Assembly (NCBI GenBank): GCA_019925105.1
Contig: JAHGAU010000018.1
Span: forward strand, 62,001-126,000
Direction: 5' to 3'
DNA from: Niebla homalea
Lineage: Eukaryota > Ascomycota > Lecanoromycetes > Lecanorales > Ramalinaceae
Length of the DNA: 64,000 nt
A program made the position numbers and the translations under genes. The notes under the pieces are model-generated. The model had not been told where the DNA came from. It was given only the letters and a program-made list of their open reading frames with translations, and searched no databases. Shown here piece by piece: positions 1-13,569 of the stretch (its first letter is position 1; each line of letters begins with the position of its first letter).

Positions 1-496
1 CGGAAACCGGTTATATTAATTATATAAACCGGAAAGCATTTTTTATAACCGTAAAAATATAATAATAAATACTTATTAAAAGTCTTTAAAAAAGTTAACG
101 ATAATAATAATAAAAAAGGGGTATATATTAAGCGCATAAGTATTAATAAGAATATTTGAAAACGTTACGTAAAATTAAAATAATATAAATATATAAAGGA
201 ACGGAAAAGTAATGAGTTTAAGGGTAATCCCTATAAGGATACGATTATAATATTATAAATTTTCTTAAGGGAGTTAAAATATAGAAAGTATATAAATAAA
301 TTATTACTCTTTAAACGGCCGTTAATATCCTTTACCTTAAGGGATAAAGGAGAAAGGCCTAATAAACGCCGGTTTTTACCTTAACGTTATAAATATCAGG
401 TTTTTACGGTTATTAATAAGGTTAAAAGGCCGCGTATTAAAAAACGCCGGAATTAGCTTAGCTAGATCCGTAATATAAATCAATCAATCAGTCAAT
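1..496 (+). mobile_element. LINE copy 1, 3' end only (starts outside window)
   Basis: This is the 3' end of the window's main LINE family, aligning by eye with 13217-13711 of the full copy at 7887-13711. It holds the last part of ORF2, the 3' UTR with the conserved blocks around AACGCCGG and GCTTAGCTAGATCCG, and a (AATC)n tail at about 478-496. The ORF2 stop seen in other copies is altered here (GGGTAA reads GGAGAA near 349). The 5' part lies outside the window. CpA is almost absent and TpA abundant, as expected after RIP. Confidence 0.9.
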
Positions 497-1789
497 ATTA
501 ATAAAGAATACGTAAATAATTTTATTAAACTTTAAAATTAATTTATTTAAATAAATAATATTTAATATAATAACTTTTAAATTTAAAAGGACAAGGACTC
601 GAAGGTTAAACAATAAGGAAGTTATAATCGTATATTTTTAAAGAAGTTTCAAAAACTTTAATTATTAATATTTTTTATCATATTTTAATTAATTTAAGTA
701 CAGTTTAAGTTTCCCGTTAAGTAATTTAAGAACCTTTTAAATATTTTTATTATAGTAATCCTTATAAAAGATTAAAATACCTTAAATTAATTTAAGCATT
801 TTAAGAATTAATAATTAAGATTAATAAGCATAACCGTTTACTACTAAAAAAATTAAACAGAAACTTTAATTATTAATAAAATTTCAATATTTTCTTTAAA
901 GATAAATTTAATTATTTATTAAATAAGTGATTTTTAAAAAAAATATAGTAAAAATTAAAGATATACTTAATTTTTAACTTTATTTTATAGAATACAAATA
1001 TATATTGTTTAAAAATATTTTATCTTTTGATCTTTTAGATAAATAATTTCTTATTATTACCGGTTTTATTTCTATAAGAAAACAATTTTCTTTGAATTCC
1101 TAATTAATATTAAAATTATTAATTATTATTTTATTAATAAAAAGTTGATCCCTTAAATATACGATTTACTTTAAATTTTTCCTTATAAGTTCTTTAAGCT
1201 TATATCCGTTGAAGAATATAACGGATATATGAATCTTAAGGTTATTATTTATTTCATTTATTTAACTTTAATAATTTAAGGATATTTTAAATTTTCTGCT
1301 TTTAAATTTATTAGCTAATTAAGATTAGATTAAATTATTTTTAAAAAGCCTTAAATAAAAAGATGTAAAGTTTAGTTAAATATTTGTTAAAATAATATTC
1401 TTTTTATATATTATTTCTACTATTATATTAAAGTAAATTACTTTAAAAGAAAACGAATTTTATTATTCATAAAAGAGATTAAACTATCTTTTAAAATAAA
1501 ATGAATAGCTTTTTAAAATAACTTATTTTATATTTTTTTATTTTATTAAATCTTATTAAATTATTAACGGAACCGAAAGAAAACTTAATCCTTAAAGTTA
1601 AAAATAAACCTTTTAATATTTTTATTGTTAATATAATCGTATATAATTATTATCTTATAATTATAAGAAAAAAAGTAAGATCCTTTTTTATATTATATAT
1701 TATAGTTTAATCAAAGCGGTTAATAACGTATTTCAAAATTATCTAAAGATTATTAAAATAATTATAATTTATAATAATTTTTTTAAGGA
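497..1789. other. AT-rich stretch upstream of Gypsy pol remnant, unassigned
   Basis: Very AT-rich sequence with no open frame and no recognisable motif. By position it could hold the gag, protease and 5' LTR of the Gypsy remnant that follows, but I could not read a zinc knuckle, a protease D-S/T-G motif or an LTR boundary. Nothing firmer is supported. Confidence 0.4.
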
Positions 1790-3270
1790 AGTTATTATTT
1801 TAGAATAAGTTACGGACTAACTCCTTAAAGAATATCATAACTTTTAAAACGTCTTTAATTAATTTAAAGCAGGTAAGTTTTTACTTTACCGTATTTATGA
1901 TTATAAAATTAAATTTATTATTAAAAAAATATTTTTATATAACTGCTTATATTCTATATTTAATTATAAGCTTTAAAAGCTTAAAAATTATATTATTAAG
2001 AATTTAAAAAAAAGTTTATTAAACTTAATAAAGTATTATGTAATTTATTTATCCTTTCTATTTTAGAATTAAATAAGGATTTTCGACTTTACGTTAATTA
2101 TCAAGCTTTTAACTTAATTATTAAAAGAAATCATTACTTTATTCTTTTTATTAATAAAGTCTTAATTTATATCGTAAATTTTAAGTATTTTACTTAATTA
2201 AATATTATTATTATATTTAATAAGTTATAAATACTCCCGGAAAATAAAATTTTTATTATATTTATATTATTTTTAAAAGTTTTTAAATATAAAGTTATCT
2301 TATTTAAATTAATTAGGGCATTGGCCTCTTATTAATTATATATCAACGATGTTTTATTTAATTACTTTAATAAATTTTATTAGATTTATTTATATAATAT
2401 CTTTATTTATAATAAAACCAAAAAGGAATATATAGAATACGTAAAAAGGGTTTTAATAAAATTTCAAAAATAAACTTTTAAATAAATATTAAAAAATATA
2501 ACTTTAACGTATAAAGAATCAAGTTTTTAGGACTTATTATTATAATTAAAGGTTTTAAAATTAATAAAAAAAAGATTTAAGTCATTAAAAGATAGCCTAT
2601 ATTTATTAACTTGAAATAAGTTTAAAGCTTTATTAATTCCTATAACTTCTTTTAAAAATTCATATATAATTTTTTATATAAAGCTTATTTTTTAATAAAA
2701 CTTATTAAGAAAAATACTTCATATAATTAAGTTAAAGAATATTAATATACTTTTAAAGATTTAAGAAAATCTTTTATTACCATATTTATTCTTTAATATT
2801 TCAATAAAATTAAATAAGTTATTCTTAAAATAAATTCTTTTAATTATGTTTATAATAGAGTTTTTTTATAATATAAAGATAATAAACAATTATAACTTAT
2901 TATATTTTATAGTAAAATAATAATATTTATTAAATATAATTATAATATTTATAATAAAGAATTATTAATTATTATTGAATATTTAAAAAAAACTAAAGAT
3001 TAAATTTTAAAAATAATAGAAATCTTTATTAAGATATTTATTAATAGTTAAGCCTTTAAATATTTTATAAAATAATAAAAGCTTTCCCGAAGATAAATTA
3101 AATACTTTAATTTATTATCGGAATTTAACTTTAAAGTAGTATATAAACTTAACAAATAAAATAAAGAATCATTACAATAATATGAATATTTAATTACCGA
3201 TTAAAAGGAAATAAAGATAATAAGATTAAATTTTAATATTAAACGCTTTTATTATTAAACCGGTTTAAAG
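1790..3270 (+). pseudogene. Ty3/Gypsy pol remnant: reverse transcriptase and RNase H, RIP-degraded
   Basis: Reading through many stops, the plus strand shows the order of Gypsy polymerase domains. The RT motif V-N-Y-x-A-F-N at 2093-2113 corresponds to the family's V-D-Y-R-A-L-N. Y-L-Y-N-I-F-I-Y from 2387 stands where Y-L-D-D-I-L-I-Y is expected, so the catalytic aspartates are gone. RNase H follows: L-K-I-N-S-F-N-Y from 2824 (L-E-T-D-A-S-D-Y in the family, catalytic D to N at 2833-2835), Y-N-I-Y-N-K-E-L-L at 2941-2967 and K-L-S-R-R at 3079-3093. RT and RNase H lie in different frames, so there is at least one indel. Integrase and LTRs were not found. The domain assignment rests on several ordered motifs; the edges are approximate. 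Confidence 0.8.
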
Positions 3271-3574
3271 TCGTAACTTTTAACGAAGGAAAAAAGAATA
3301 ATAAAAATTGAAATTAAAATTAAAATTTAATATATAAATTATTTAAATTAATTAATTTCTATTAATAAATAAAGAGAGCGAATTAAATCAATATAAAATT
3401 AATAGATTTTAAAAATATTATTATTATTAATTAATTCTGTCGCTTAAAAAAATGTCCTTAAAGTATATTAAGGTAACAAATAATATCTTAAGGTTTAAAA
3501 GTAAACTTTAAATCTTATCTTATTCTATTTTAAAGTCTTTAAGTATACTTATAATAAATCGATAAGTAATTATT
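3271..3574. other. AT-rich stretch after Gypsy RNase H, unassigned
   Basis: This sits where the Gypsy integrase would begin, but no zinc finger (HHCC) or D,D-E motif is legible. It ends at the GC-rich tandem block that starts near 3575. Confidence 0.35.
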
Positions 3575-3740
3575 TTTACTCCCCGAACCGGTACGGTATT
3601 GATACCGCGGTATAGGTACGGTATAGGTACGGTAGCGGTACGGTATCGGGAAAGGGTCCCTTTATCCCGTACCGGTGGTAAACGGTATAAAACGGTACGG
3701 TATCGTTGAATGCCAAAATACCGGTAGCGGATTGAATAAA
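3575..3740. repeat. GC-rich imperfect tandem repeat of GGTACGGTA-like units
   Basis: About 160 bp are built from variants of GGTACGGTA, with spacers, and include the perfect 12-bp palindrome ATACCGCGGTAT at 3602-3613. The block is far richer in G+C than its surroundings. A minus-strand open frame runs across 3520-3765, but it only translates the repeat (R-Y-R-T-V units), so I treat it as an artefact. Units as short and divergent as this may fall below the length RIP recognises, and the unit has no CpA to mutate. Confidence 0.8.
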
Positions 3741-3946
3741 GCTTAGAACCGTTAAAAAGGGGCAATTCCGGGTAAATAAATATAAAGATTAATATAAAAC
3801 GCTTTTAAGGAATATTATTATCCTGTTAAATAATATAACTAATCTACTTTTCTATATTTAATAGTATTATTATCTTTTTTATTATTGAGTTCTTGATTAA
3901 CTTAAATACCTCGTTTGTTTTTATTGACCTTAATTATAATTAAAAA

Positions 3947-4140
3947 CATCTGCAAATTTATAAACCTGAATCCGAGTGCTCTGAGTATACGCGAGTAGAA
4001 TAAGTAAGAAAATCCTATATTCGCCTTCGCTTAATATTTAATTACTTATAAATATTTAAGAAATTTATAAGCGTTATAAAAACTTATAAACGCTCTTAAG
4101 TAATTATAAAACTTATAAATAATTGCATTAAGAAAATTAT
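3947..4140 (+). repeat. Two-copy interspersed repeat, copy 1 (RIP-mutated)
   Basis: This begins at CATCTGCAAATTTATAAACC and matches the segment starting at 36443 over about 180 bp. Shared blocks include ACGCGAG-AG and GAAAATCCTAT. The 3' half contains repeated CTTATAA-type motifs that correspond to CTCGTAA-type motifs in the other copy. Sequence upstream of CATCTGC is not shared, so this is a sharp edge. Most differences are C to T or G to A. No coding capacity is visible, and the element class is unknown. Confidence 0.7.
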
Positions 4141-7100
4141 TATATATGCTTTAATTAAGATTATTACTATATTATATACGTATATTTTTATTATATTTAA
4201 AGGAATACTTTTTATTATAAGTTTTATTTAAGCTATTAATATTTAAAATATTTTTATTATAAATTAAGGATTTAACTTTTATAATTTATTTCCCCTTTTA
4301 AATATACCTTTGTAATATATTATATTAATATATATAATATTCTTAATTTCTTATCTTTATTTAAACGGTTAATTTTTTTAAATTAATATAGTTGAAGTTA
4401 AAACTTTATAATTATAATATTAAAACTTAATATTTATTTCATATATAAAATTTTAAAAATATATAAATACGTCGTTATTAATCCGGTTTTATGAAATTAT
4501 TTATAATTATACGTTATACTTAAATAATCTTTCTTTTTATCCTATTTATAAACGTTCTATAACTTAATAAATTATTAAACTATAAAGAACTTAAGGCATT
4601 TTATATATTAGTTTATACTTTATATTATATTATTTTATTTTTCGTAATATTAAATTATTTTTTAAAAACTATATAATTCTTAATAATAATTTAAAATTCA
4701 CGTTTCTAAAATTTAAAGTTAATCTAAATTTTAAAGTTATTCAGTATTTAATAATTCTTATTTAATACGGTTATAACTATAATATTTTACGATTTTTATA
4801 TATTAAATTAATAAATGGATTAAATATAAAATAAAATAAAAGAATTTATTTTTATTATGATTGCCGGCGATTGAAATAATGCTTTTAGAATATATATTAA
4901 AGGCTTTTCTCTTTTAATCCTTATTGGTTATTATAAATTAAATATAAATCTTTATTTATAAAATTAAAAAATATTTCTTAACTTTTTTCCCCTTTATTTA
5001 ACTTAATTATTTTTTCTTTTATTTAACTTTATTATTATTAACGTTATTTAATTTTTTTTATTAAAAGGCTAAAATAATAGATCGTTATTTAACGCTTTTA
5101 ACAAATAGTTTTCTTTTTCCTTTTTAATTCTTATTATAATCTTTATTATTATTTATACGTTAATTATATTAAGATTATTTTATAGTTAAACAATTAAGGA
5201 TTTATTTCCGTAAACCGGTTTAATATAATTTTATCTATATTAATTTTTATAATATCCTTTTCCCTTTTTCTTTATTTAATAAGTTACGTATAACTTTAAG
5301 ATCGCGCGCTTTATATATATAATTACTATTTACTTTTTATAATATCCTTTAAGATAATTCTTATTAAACTTTTTATTTTACCCGCTCATTAAAGGATTCT
5401 TGACGTTCCTTAATATCGTTATAAATTGATATATAATATTTATTAACCTTAATTTTAAATTTAATATATAAATTAATAATATGAATAATAAATACTTTTT
5501 AAAAAAATATTATTTTCTTTATTTTACTTTTTAATTTTTTTAAGGATTAATAAATTATATTATAAATTGTTTATAACGTTATAAGCTAAATAAAATAAAA
5601 TAAATCCGATATTAAAGTTTTTAAATTAAAGCTTCTTTTCTTATTAAAAAAAATTAAAAAATTAAAGCTTTAACGATTATATTATTAATAAACCGATAAT
5701 AATTATTTTCCGGTTATTTTAACCCTTTCTTATTAATTATATATAAGTTTAAATAGGTAAAAGGCATTTTCTTAAGTTTAATTTTATTTATTATTTATTA
5801 TTTAAAAAATTCTTTAAAATATTTGTAATTAATTAACTTCCTTAATTAAATATATAATAATTTTATACAATTAAGTAACTCTTTTTTATAACTTAAATAC
5901 GGAACCTTTTAATTAAATCTTTTAATTAAGGCTATTGTTAGTAATATTTATATATTAAATCTATATAAAAGTATTATACTTTATATGTTTTAATCCGATA
6001 AGGCTATTTATATTTATGGTAAAGTATAATATTATTCACTTGAATTGAATAACTTCTAACTTTTTTTCTATTTTATTAATTATAATATTTAAGTTAATTT
6101 TAACTTTTTAATTAATATATAGTCCTTTAACCGCCGCACTTTCCTTTATAATATTTCAAGTTAAAACAAACGTATATATTTATTTAAAAATTATTTTATA
6201 AAATTCCGATAAATAGAAAATAAAGTAATAATCAACGGTACTTAATTGAAAGAATAAAGTATTATTATCTTTTTAATTAAAAATTATATTAATAATCTTA
6301 TAGTTATTAACCCGTATTAAGTAAAGTAAACCGGGGGATTAAAACAAAAGCAATAATGGATAAAAAGACTTAAAAAGAAATCAGAATCTTTTATAATATA
6401 AAAAATATTATAACAAAAACGGCATTTAACTATAATTAAATAAATAACGACCGGTATAATAACTATAAGGATACTTATTCCTATAAGAATAATTACGTAA
6501 TACTTATTAATTAAGTAAATTTAAAAAAGCTATATATATTACGTTTAATTTAAGTTACTTAATATTAAATTTCTTTTATTAAATAATTATTTAAAAATAA
6601 AATAAATAATACGTTATATTTTAATAACTTACTTTATATAACCTTAGTTTTTTTACTTTAACCGCTATAAAGAAGTTTTTATTTTTATTATTTACGTCCT
6701 TTAATATAATAATATATAATCGTAAGCATTTTTAAGTTTTTTACGTATAATTCTTATTTTTATTTTATAGTTAATAAGTAAAATATTTATATATCCGTAT
6801 AATTATAACTTACCGGAATGTTACGTTTTTTCTTTCGGCCGCTAAGAACGTTTTATATTCTTAATATTAATAAAGAAAATATATTAAATATATAATAAAG
6901 GACGGAAATACTTAATAAAAGTATATTTATAAATAATAAATTATATAAAATAATATAAGTATAATATAATAATAATAATAAAGAAAAATAAAGAAAAATA
7001 AAGAATTTAATATATATTAAATTAATTAATAATAAATTAAATATTAAGACTTTAACTTAAATAGTAATAAATTAAATATTAAGAAATTAAATATTAAGAC

Positions 7101-7886
7101 TTGAAATTAAATATTAAGACTTTAACTTAAATATTAATAAGTTAAATATTAAGACTTTAACTTAAATATAATATTAACCTTATTATATAATAATAATCTT
7201 TTGTTATTAAGTTATATAAAATATATAATACTATTACTTGTTATTTATAAATATATTTACTTTATAAATATTTTTATATAAGAAGTCTTTATTATAAATT
7301 ATATTATATTAATCTTAATTAATAAAGTTATTAATTAATTATCCCGATTTACTTCTTTTTTTTAATATTAAATAAACGTAATAAGTAATTTATTATATAT
7401 TTAAAAAACAATATGGGCTAAGATTATAAAGATTTCTTACTTTATTAAAAGGGACTTATTCTACTTTAAATATTTTATAAATAGAATCTACTTTCCCTTA
7501 TTTCCGTTATTATAAAACCTTAATAAATATATTAATATATTATAGCGGCTTATTTTTTTATTATATTAATTAATATTAAAGATTATTATAATTAACTTTA
7601 ACTTATTTATAATAACGTTAATTTTTTTATTTCAATTAATTATTTTATATTCCTTAATAAAAATTTTATATATTTAAATAAAATTATAGTACCTATTAAG
7701 ATCCCTACGTTAATAAAAAGTATAATAAAGAATCTGCTTAATTATTTATTTATTCTTATTATTATTTATTCCGTTTAATATTTAATGAATTATATTAATA
7801 TAAAAGTTTATATAGTATTTTTAAATTTAAAAAAAGTTTTATTTACGTTATTTAACGTTTATATTATAACTATAAGTTTTATCGTT
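4141..7886. other. 3.7 kb AT-rich region, probably decayed transposon, unassigned
   Basis: There are no open frames and no motif I can name. The minus strand between about 4900 and 5950 reads as a long, stop-riddled but protein-like stretch (rich in K, I, L with spaced R/D), which suggests a decayed coding region without telling which. An ATG at 6357 starts a short decayed frame after a purine-rich run; this is weak. A small tandem repeat lies at 7033-7170. The 14-bp LINE target-site duplication occupies 7873-7886. Confidence 0.4.
7033..7170. repeat. Short AT-rich tandem repeat
   Basis: The phrase TTAAATATTAAG, often followed by ACTTTAACTTAA, recurs about five times in 140 bp with irregular spacing of roughly 16-35 bp. 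No function is implied. Confidence 0.75.
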
Positions 7887-7912
7887 GATAAATTTTTTAT
7901 TATAAGAGGAGG

Positions 7913-9700
7913 ATGGCGATAAACAAAGGGACCCCAGAGGTCCAAAACGATGCGTATACGTATAGCTTTAATAACAATAAGGGAAGTATATTAAGTACGA
8001 TAAGTGGAAGTAACGTGGTGGTTAAGAATAAGGTAATAAACGGGTAAGTAACCTATATTAACAGAAACGGTAATAATATATACGGGCAATATAATAATAA
8101 TAAACCGGATAACGCTTAAAATAAATAAGGAAATTAAGGTTAATAAAATATACATATTAAAACGCGTAAAACGTATAATAATAATACGGAAGTAATAAAT
8201 AAATAAAAAGTAAGAAAGCCGGTACGGTATTAATAATAAAGGGTATAAGCGGGGGAAAAAGCGGGAAAACCGCAGTAAAAGTATTATTAAAAGTATATAA
8301 AAAGGAAATAAAGTTAATGAGGAAAATAAGACTTTAAGGGACCAAAAATAAAAAACGGAAACAATATATCGCCCGATTAATAAGGGTAAAAGGGTAATAA
8401 AAAAGGTAATAAAGGCTTTAAAAGGGCTTTTTATAATAAAATAAAAGGATATTACGTTAAAAACCTAACTAATATTATAAATTAAATTAAAAAGCGTAAG
8501 GGACTTTTATATAAAAATAAAGGTAAAATTAAGGGAAATAGAGTACTTACGGGGCTTTTAAAAGGCGGGAACGAAGACGTTAATAAAGGGTAAAGATAAT
8601 AACCTGGGATTAAGGGTATAAAGCGAAAGTATAAAAACGGTAACCTTTTAAGCAAAAGAAAGTTAAACGATGAAAATAATAAAAAGAATACCCGCGGCAG
8701 AGAATAAAAGGATAACGGGAAAAAAAGCAATTATATTAAAGAAAGCGAGGATAATAACGGTCCGTTTATTTAATAATAAGGAGAGGAACGCAATTATAAA
8801 AGTAAACTTATTATAATTAATAAAAACTTTTAAAATAATAATAGAATTATTAATAAAGTAAATTATTACGGTATATAAACTATAAAGTAAAAATATCCTT
8901 CTTAATATAACGTTATTAAAAATAAAAGAAAACTTAAAAAGGTTTAAAACTTAAATTAATAAAAGAAAATATAAGTTAATTAAGGTTTTAAAGTAATTAT
9001 TTAGCGTTATAATAAATAAAATATACTTATTATATTTTATAAAAACTAAAAAAAAAAAAAAATTATATTAAAGAATATAAAAAGAGAGAATACGGTTTTT
9101 TATTTAAGGCTTAAGATCATTAATTATAGGCTTCCTCCGGTAAAAAAGAGATCTAACTCTTTAAAATATATAAAAAGATACTTTATTATTATATTAAGCA
9201 TAACGTTAATAAAGATATATAATAACGTCTTAAATAAAAAGATTATTAAAAAGGGATTTTTTAAGATAACTTAATTATAAGATAAAACGGTAAATATTTA
9301 TTAATATTTTAAATATTAAAATTATAAATATATTATTACGAAATACTTTAATATTATAAGGTATACGATTTACGTTAAAAGTTATAATACTTATAAGTAT
9401 ATAAAATTAATAATTAAGGGGCTTATAAAGGGCGTATTTAAATACGTTATATATAATAAGGAGGGATATTTAATATAGGATTCTAAATATATAATAAAAA
9501 CCAAAGAAATTAAATATAAGGAAACCCGGATAACCGTAAAAATCCAACGATATAATACGTATAAAACTAATTTAACGGATTAATTAAAAATAACCTTAAA
9601 ACGCGAACTTAATTAATTAAATAATAAAAGGTAAATTAAAATAATAAGTAAAATAAAGAAAAGGAAATTCCTTATAATTTTAACCTTAAAAGTTAACCGT
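7913..9700 (+). pseudogene. LINE ORF1 (Gag-like, three zinc knuckles), copy 2
   Basis: The start ATG opens M-A-I-N-K-G-T-P-E-V-Q-N-D, shared with the other copies. Near the C-terminus three CCHC knuckles are legible although every Cys and His has become Tyr (TGY to TAY, CAY to TAY): C-x2-C-x4-H-x4-C at 9305-9346, C-x2-C-x3-H-x4-C at 9362-9400 and C-x2-C-x4-H-x6-C at 9443-9490. This spacing is typical of LINE ORF1 RNA-binding proteins. Start codon and knuckles share one frame, so the gene was inactivated by point mutation rather than indels. The 3' edge is approximate. Confidence 0.85.
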
Positions 9701-9749
9701 CTTACGTTTTTAATAATAACCGGGAAAATATTAAGTTAAAAAACGTTTA

Positions 9750-12700
9750 ACTTTAATAAAAAGTTTATAACTTAAACGGATATAAATAAGGGAACCTTTA
9801 TAAAGGATAATATATAATATATTAATACTTTTAAAAGTAATATAATATAACGTCCGTAATAAAAAAATTAAAGTAATAATATTAATATTTAAGTTTAAAG
9901 AAATTAAAAACGTTAATATTATAATAATATAAGAGTTATTATATAATTTATATATATATTCGTTTATTAATACGAAGAAGGGGTTTTATTTAACCTTTAA
10001 AAAGGATAAAATAATTAAAATATACTTCTTTATAAATAAACGGCTTAATATAAATAATTAAAATATTATTTATTATAATAAAAACCTTTATATATTCCGT
10101 ATTATAAAAGAAAAAGACTTAAAGGGCGACCTTAATATTTATAACGCGTATAACCCGCCGTTAATTAATAAAGAAAAATTATTTATAATACCGTTATTTA
10201 AAAAGGTTTTAATTACCTTACATAAATATATATTACTTAAAGATTTTAACCTATATTATTATATATAAAATAAGGAAAGGTATATAATAAATTATTTTAA
10301 ATTAAATAATTTATTAATAATTATTATTTAAGTTAACTTTTTATTATTAATATTATAAAAGATTAATATATAAATAAATCATAAATTTAAAACGATAATT
10401 AATTTAACCTTTAATATAAGAAAAGTTACCGGCACGGTTATAATATATAAACTATAAAAGGACTTAAAATATAACTTAGATTATATATTAATATAAATAA
10501 TTTTAAATTAAACCGTTAATATAACCTTATTATTACCGGTAAAAAAAGCGTAAAAAACGGTTAAAACAATAAAGATTTATATAAAAACAAAGGAAACGGT
10601 AATATAATTTACGGACCTCCTTTAATTAAATAATAAAGATTAAATTAATCTTTATAAAGTAAATAATAAAGGTATTAAATAAAATAATCAATAAAACAGT
10701 CTTAATAATAAAATCCTTTTAAAGAGTTAAAATTTATTAAAATAAAGAATATATAATTATGACTATAAAGGCAAAATGGCTAATAAAGTAAACTTTTAAG
10801 TATAAGAATTAAAAGATATTTAATTAATTAAGGGCTATTTAAAAAAAAAAAATAAAATTATTAAGAAGGTTAAATAAATATATTTTTAATTTATAATATA
10901 TAATTTAACGGTTTTATTTTATAATATTTAAAAGCTAATAAAGTATAATAAAGAATAAAGTAAAAAACCAAAGTTTATCCTTAAATTCCCGCTTTTTAAG
11001 AAATCCGATAATATGTTAATTAATACCTTTAACGGTAAAATTAAAACCCTTAAAGGAGCATTTTTCCCCCTTTATTAAAAGCTGACTTAAACAATATTAA
11101 CGGTATTATATATCCCGATCCCGTATTAATAAATAAGGTAATAATATAAAATATAATAATTAAAGCAATTAATAAATTAAAAAAAATAAAGCCTTAAAAC
11201 CAAATAAAATCCCCAATAGATTCCTATTAATAATACTATTGCCATTTAAAAGGGTTTTTATTTAATTTTTTTAAATATATTTTAACGTTAATTATTACTT
11301 ACGTAAATTTAAGGAGGTAAAAATAATTATCCTTGAAAAGTTTATTAAGCCGGATTATTTTAAAGTAAAATCTTATAAATTTATTATATTCTTTTTTATA
11401 TTAAGGAAAGTCTTAAAAACGGTAATAATAAAAATCCTTAATAATTATATAAAAAATTACGGACTTCTTCCCGATTAATAAATAGGAATAAGGAAAAATC
11501 AATTAATAAAAATAACCCTTAAAAGATTAATTAATAACGTATAAACGGTATAAGGTTATAAGAAAAAATATATTATAAATTTTCTTTTTTTTAATATTAT
11601 AAATATTTTTAATAAAATAAATTATTAAAGGTTATTATATAACTTAAAGAAGAAAAAAATATTATTTTTCTTAGTTAAATAAATAAAGAGTTTTTTAAGT
11701 AATTAAGTTACGTCGATTAACCTAAGATAAAAAATAAGCTTAATAAAGTTTATTATAACGGGGATTCCTTAAGGATCGCTTATGTCTTTTATATTATTTT
11801 TATTCTTTAACGGTTTATTAATTAAAAAGCTTATTAAATTAAAATAAAAGGTTTAAATTAAAAACTTTATTAATAACGTTTACCTTTTAATTTATAATAT
11901 TTTTATATGTATAAATTATTCAAAATTAAAATAAACTTATAAAGTTTAGTTTTAATAAGTAAAAACTTACGGGGCTTAATTTATATTATATAAGTATAAA
12001 CTTATTTATATAATTAAAAGTCTAAAGTTATATAATATAATAATTATAATAAACTTAAGTAAAATTATAATTAAGCCGGATACCAGTATTAAAGTCTTTA
12101 ACCTTTAAGTAAATAAGAAGCTTAACTTAAAGGATTATATAAAAAAGGTTTAAAAGAAAATAACTTTGTAAGAAAAAAGTTTTATTTATCTTATTATATT
12201 AATATAAAAAGTTACGTTATAAAAGGCTTGGATTATTTATTAAGCTATAATAAAAATTCCTATAATATACGTCATAATTATTTAATATATATTTAAAAGT
12301 ACTCCGGGATATAAAAAAAAACTTATTTAAATATTATAAAAAGTTTAAAACCGGTATTTAAGAATAATTAACGGTATTCATAAAGTAATCCTTATCCCGA
12401 TATTAAAGTTTAAGGTCTTTATATTATTAATTAAAATCTTATTAAATTAAATAATCACTTAAGTAAAATTAAAAAAATGTATATAGTTAATTATAATAAT
12501 AGGAAATAAACGGATCCGTTAAAATTCTAATAAGCCTTAAGTTAAAAAAAGTAAATTAAAAATATTTATCCTTTCTTTTATTAAGATAAAATAGGAATAA
12601 GTTAAGAACGAAATTAACTTTATTAATATCCCAGAGGTTAATTTAAACGTATATAAACTCCCGTTAAACGTAAAAAAAACCGAGATTAAAAGGATTTAAA

Positions 12701-13569
12701 AAGTGAAAATTATAATAATTATTTTATAAATTATAACAAAATAAATTAAGCATTAATAAAAGTATAAAGACTTTATATTTTAAAGTTATTATTATTTAAC
12801 TTTTATAAATAATTATTATTAATAAGTATCTCCGTCGTTATAATATTATAAAGAAAAGTAATAATATATTAACGATTTAACTCCGGATGGGCAAAAACGG
12901 TTTAATTTATTTCTTATTTATTATATATACCGGAAATCGGATAAATATTAAATATATATATAAATAAAGAAAGTAAAACGTTATATACGTTCTTATCTTT
13001 TATTCCTTATTTACGGAAATTAAATTAAAACTTATTATAAAAATTAATATTTATAATTACCGTTAAATATTATTTAAAGCGAAATATCCGGGTAATTATT
13101 AAGTTTATAATATTTACCGGATTATTATTATAATTTAACTTTATTATAAAGATAAATAAGGTTATTAAAGATTTTATAGAGAAAACTTATTACCGGTTAA
13201 GGAAAAAAAGAGAAGCGGAAATTAATTACGTTAATTATGTAAATCGGAAAACATTTTCTATAGCCGTAAGGATATAATAATAAACGCTTATTAAAAATCT
13301 TTAAAAAAATAAACAATAATAAGAATATAAGAAGGGTATATATTAAATACTTAAATATTAATAAAGATATTTAAAAACGTTACGTAAAATTAAAATAATA
13401 TAAATATATAAAGGAATAAAAGAATAATAAACTTAAAAATAGCTTTTATAAGGATACGATCGTAATATTATAGATTTTCTTAAGGGAATTAAAGTATAAA
13501 AAATATATAAATAAATTATTATTTTTTAAACGGCCGTTAATATCCTTTACCTTAAGGGATAAAGGGTAA
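9750..13569 (+). pseudogene. LINE ORF2 (APE-type endonuclease and reverse transcriptase), copy 2
   Basis: The endonuclease begins with N-V-R at 9849-9857, then the catalytic Glu (GAG 9933-9935, preceded by a stop where CAA/CAG stood), N-I-Y-N-A-Y-N-P-P near 10130-10160, and D-F-N at 10242-10250. RT motifs follow: G-I-P-stop-G-S at 11761-11778 (Gln of G-I-P-Q-G-S lost) and F-I-N-N at 11866-11877, where the F-x-D-D catalytic pair has become Asn-Asn by G to A. The stop is at 13567-13569. The endonuclease frame is +1 relative to ORF1; RT is in a further frame, so an indel lies between 10250 and 11761. An RNase H domain could not be confirmed. Confidence 0.87.

Noticed and set aside
3520..3765. 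81-codon minus-strand open frame rich in R-Y-R-T-V
   Set aside because: It is a translation of the GGTACGGTA tandem block; no start context, homology or codon pattern supports a protein.
8482..8730. 82-codon minus-strand open frame rich in F, L and P
   Set aside because: It lies antisense to ORF1 of LINE copy 2, and the purine-rich sense strand creates long antisense frames.
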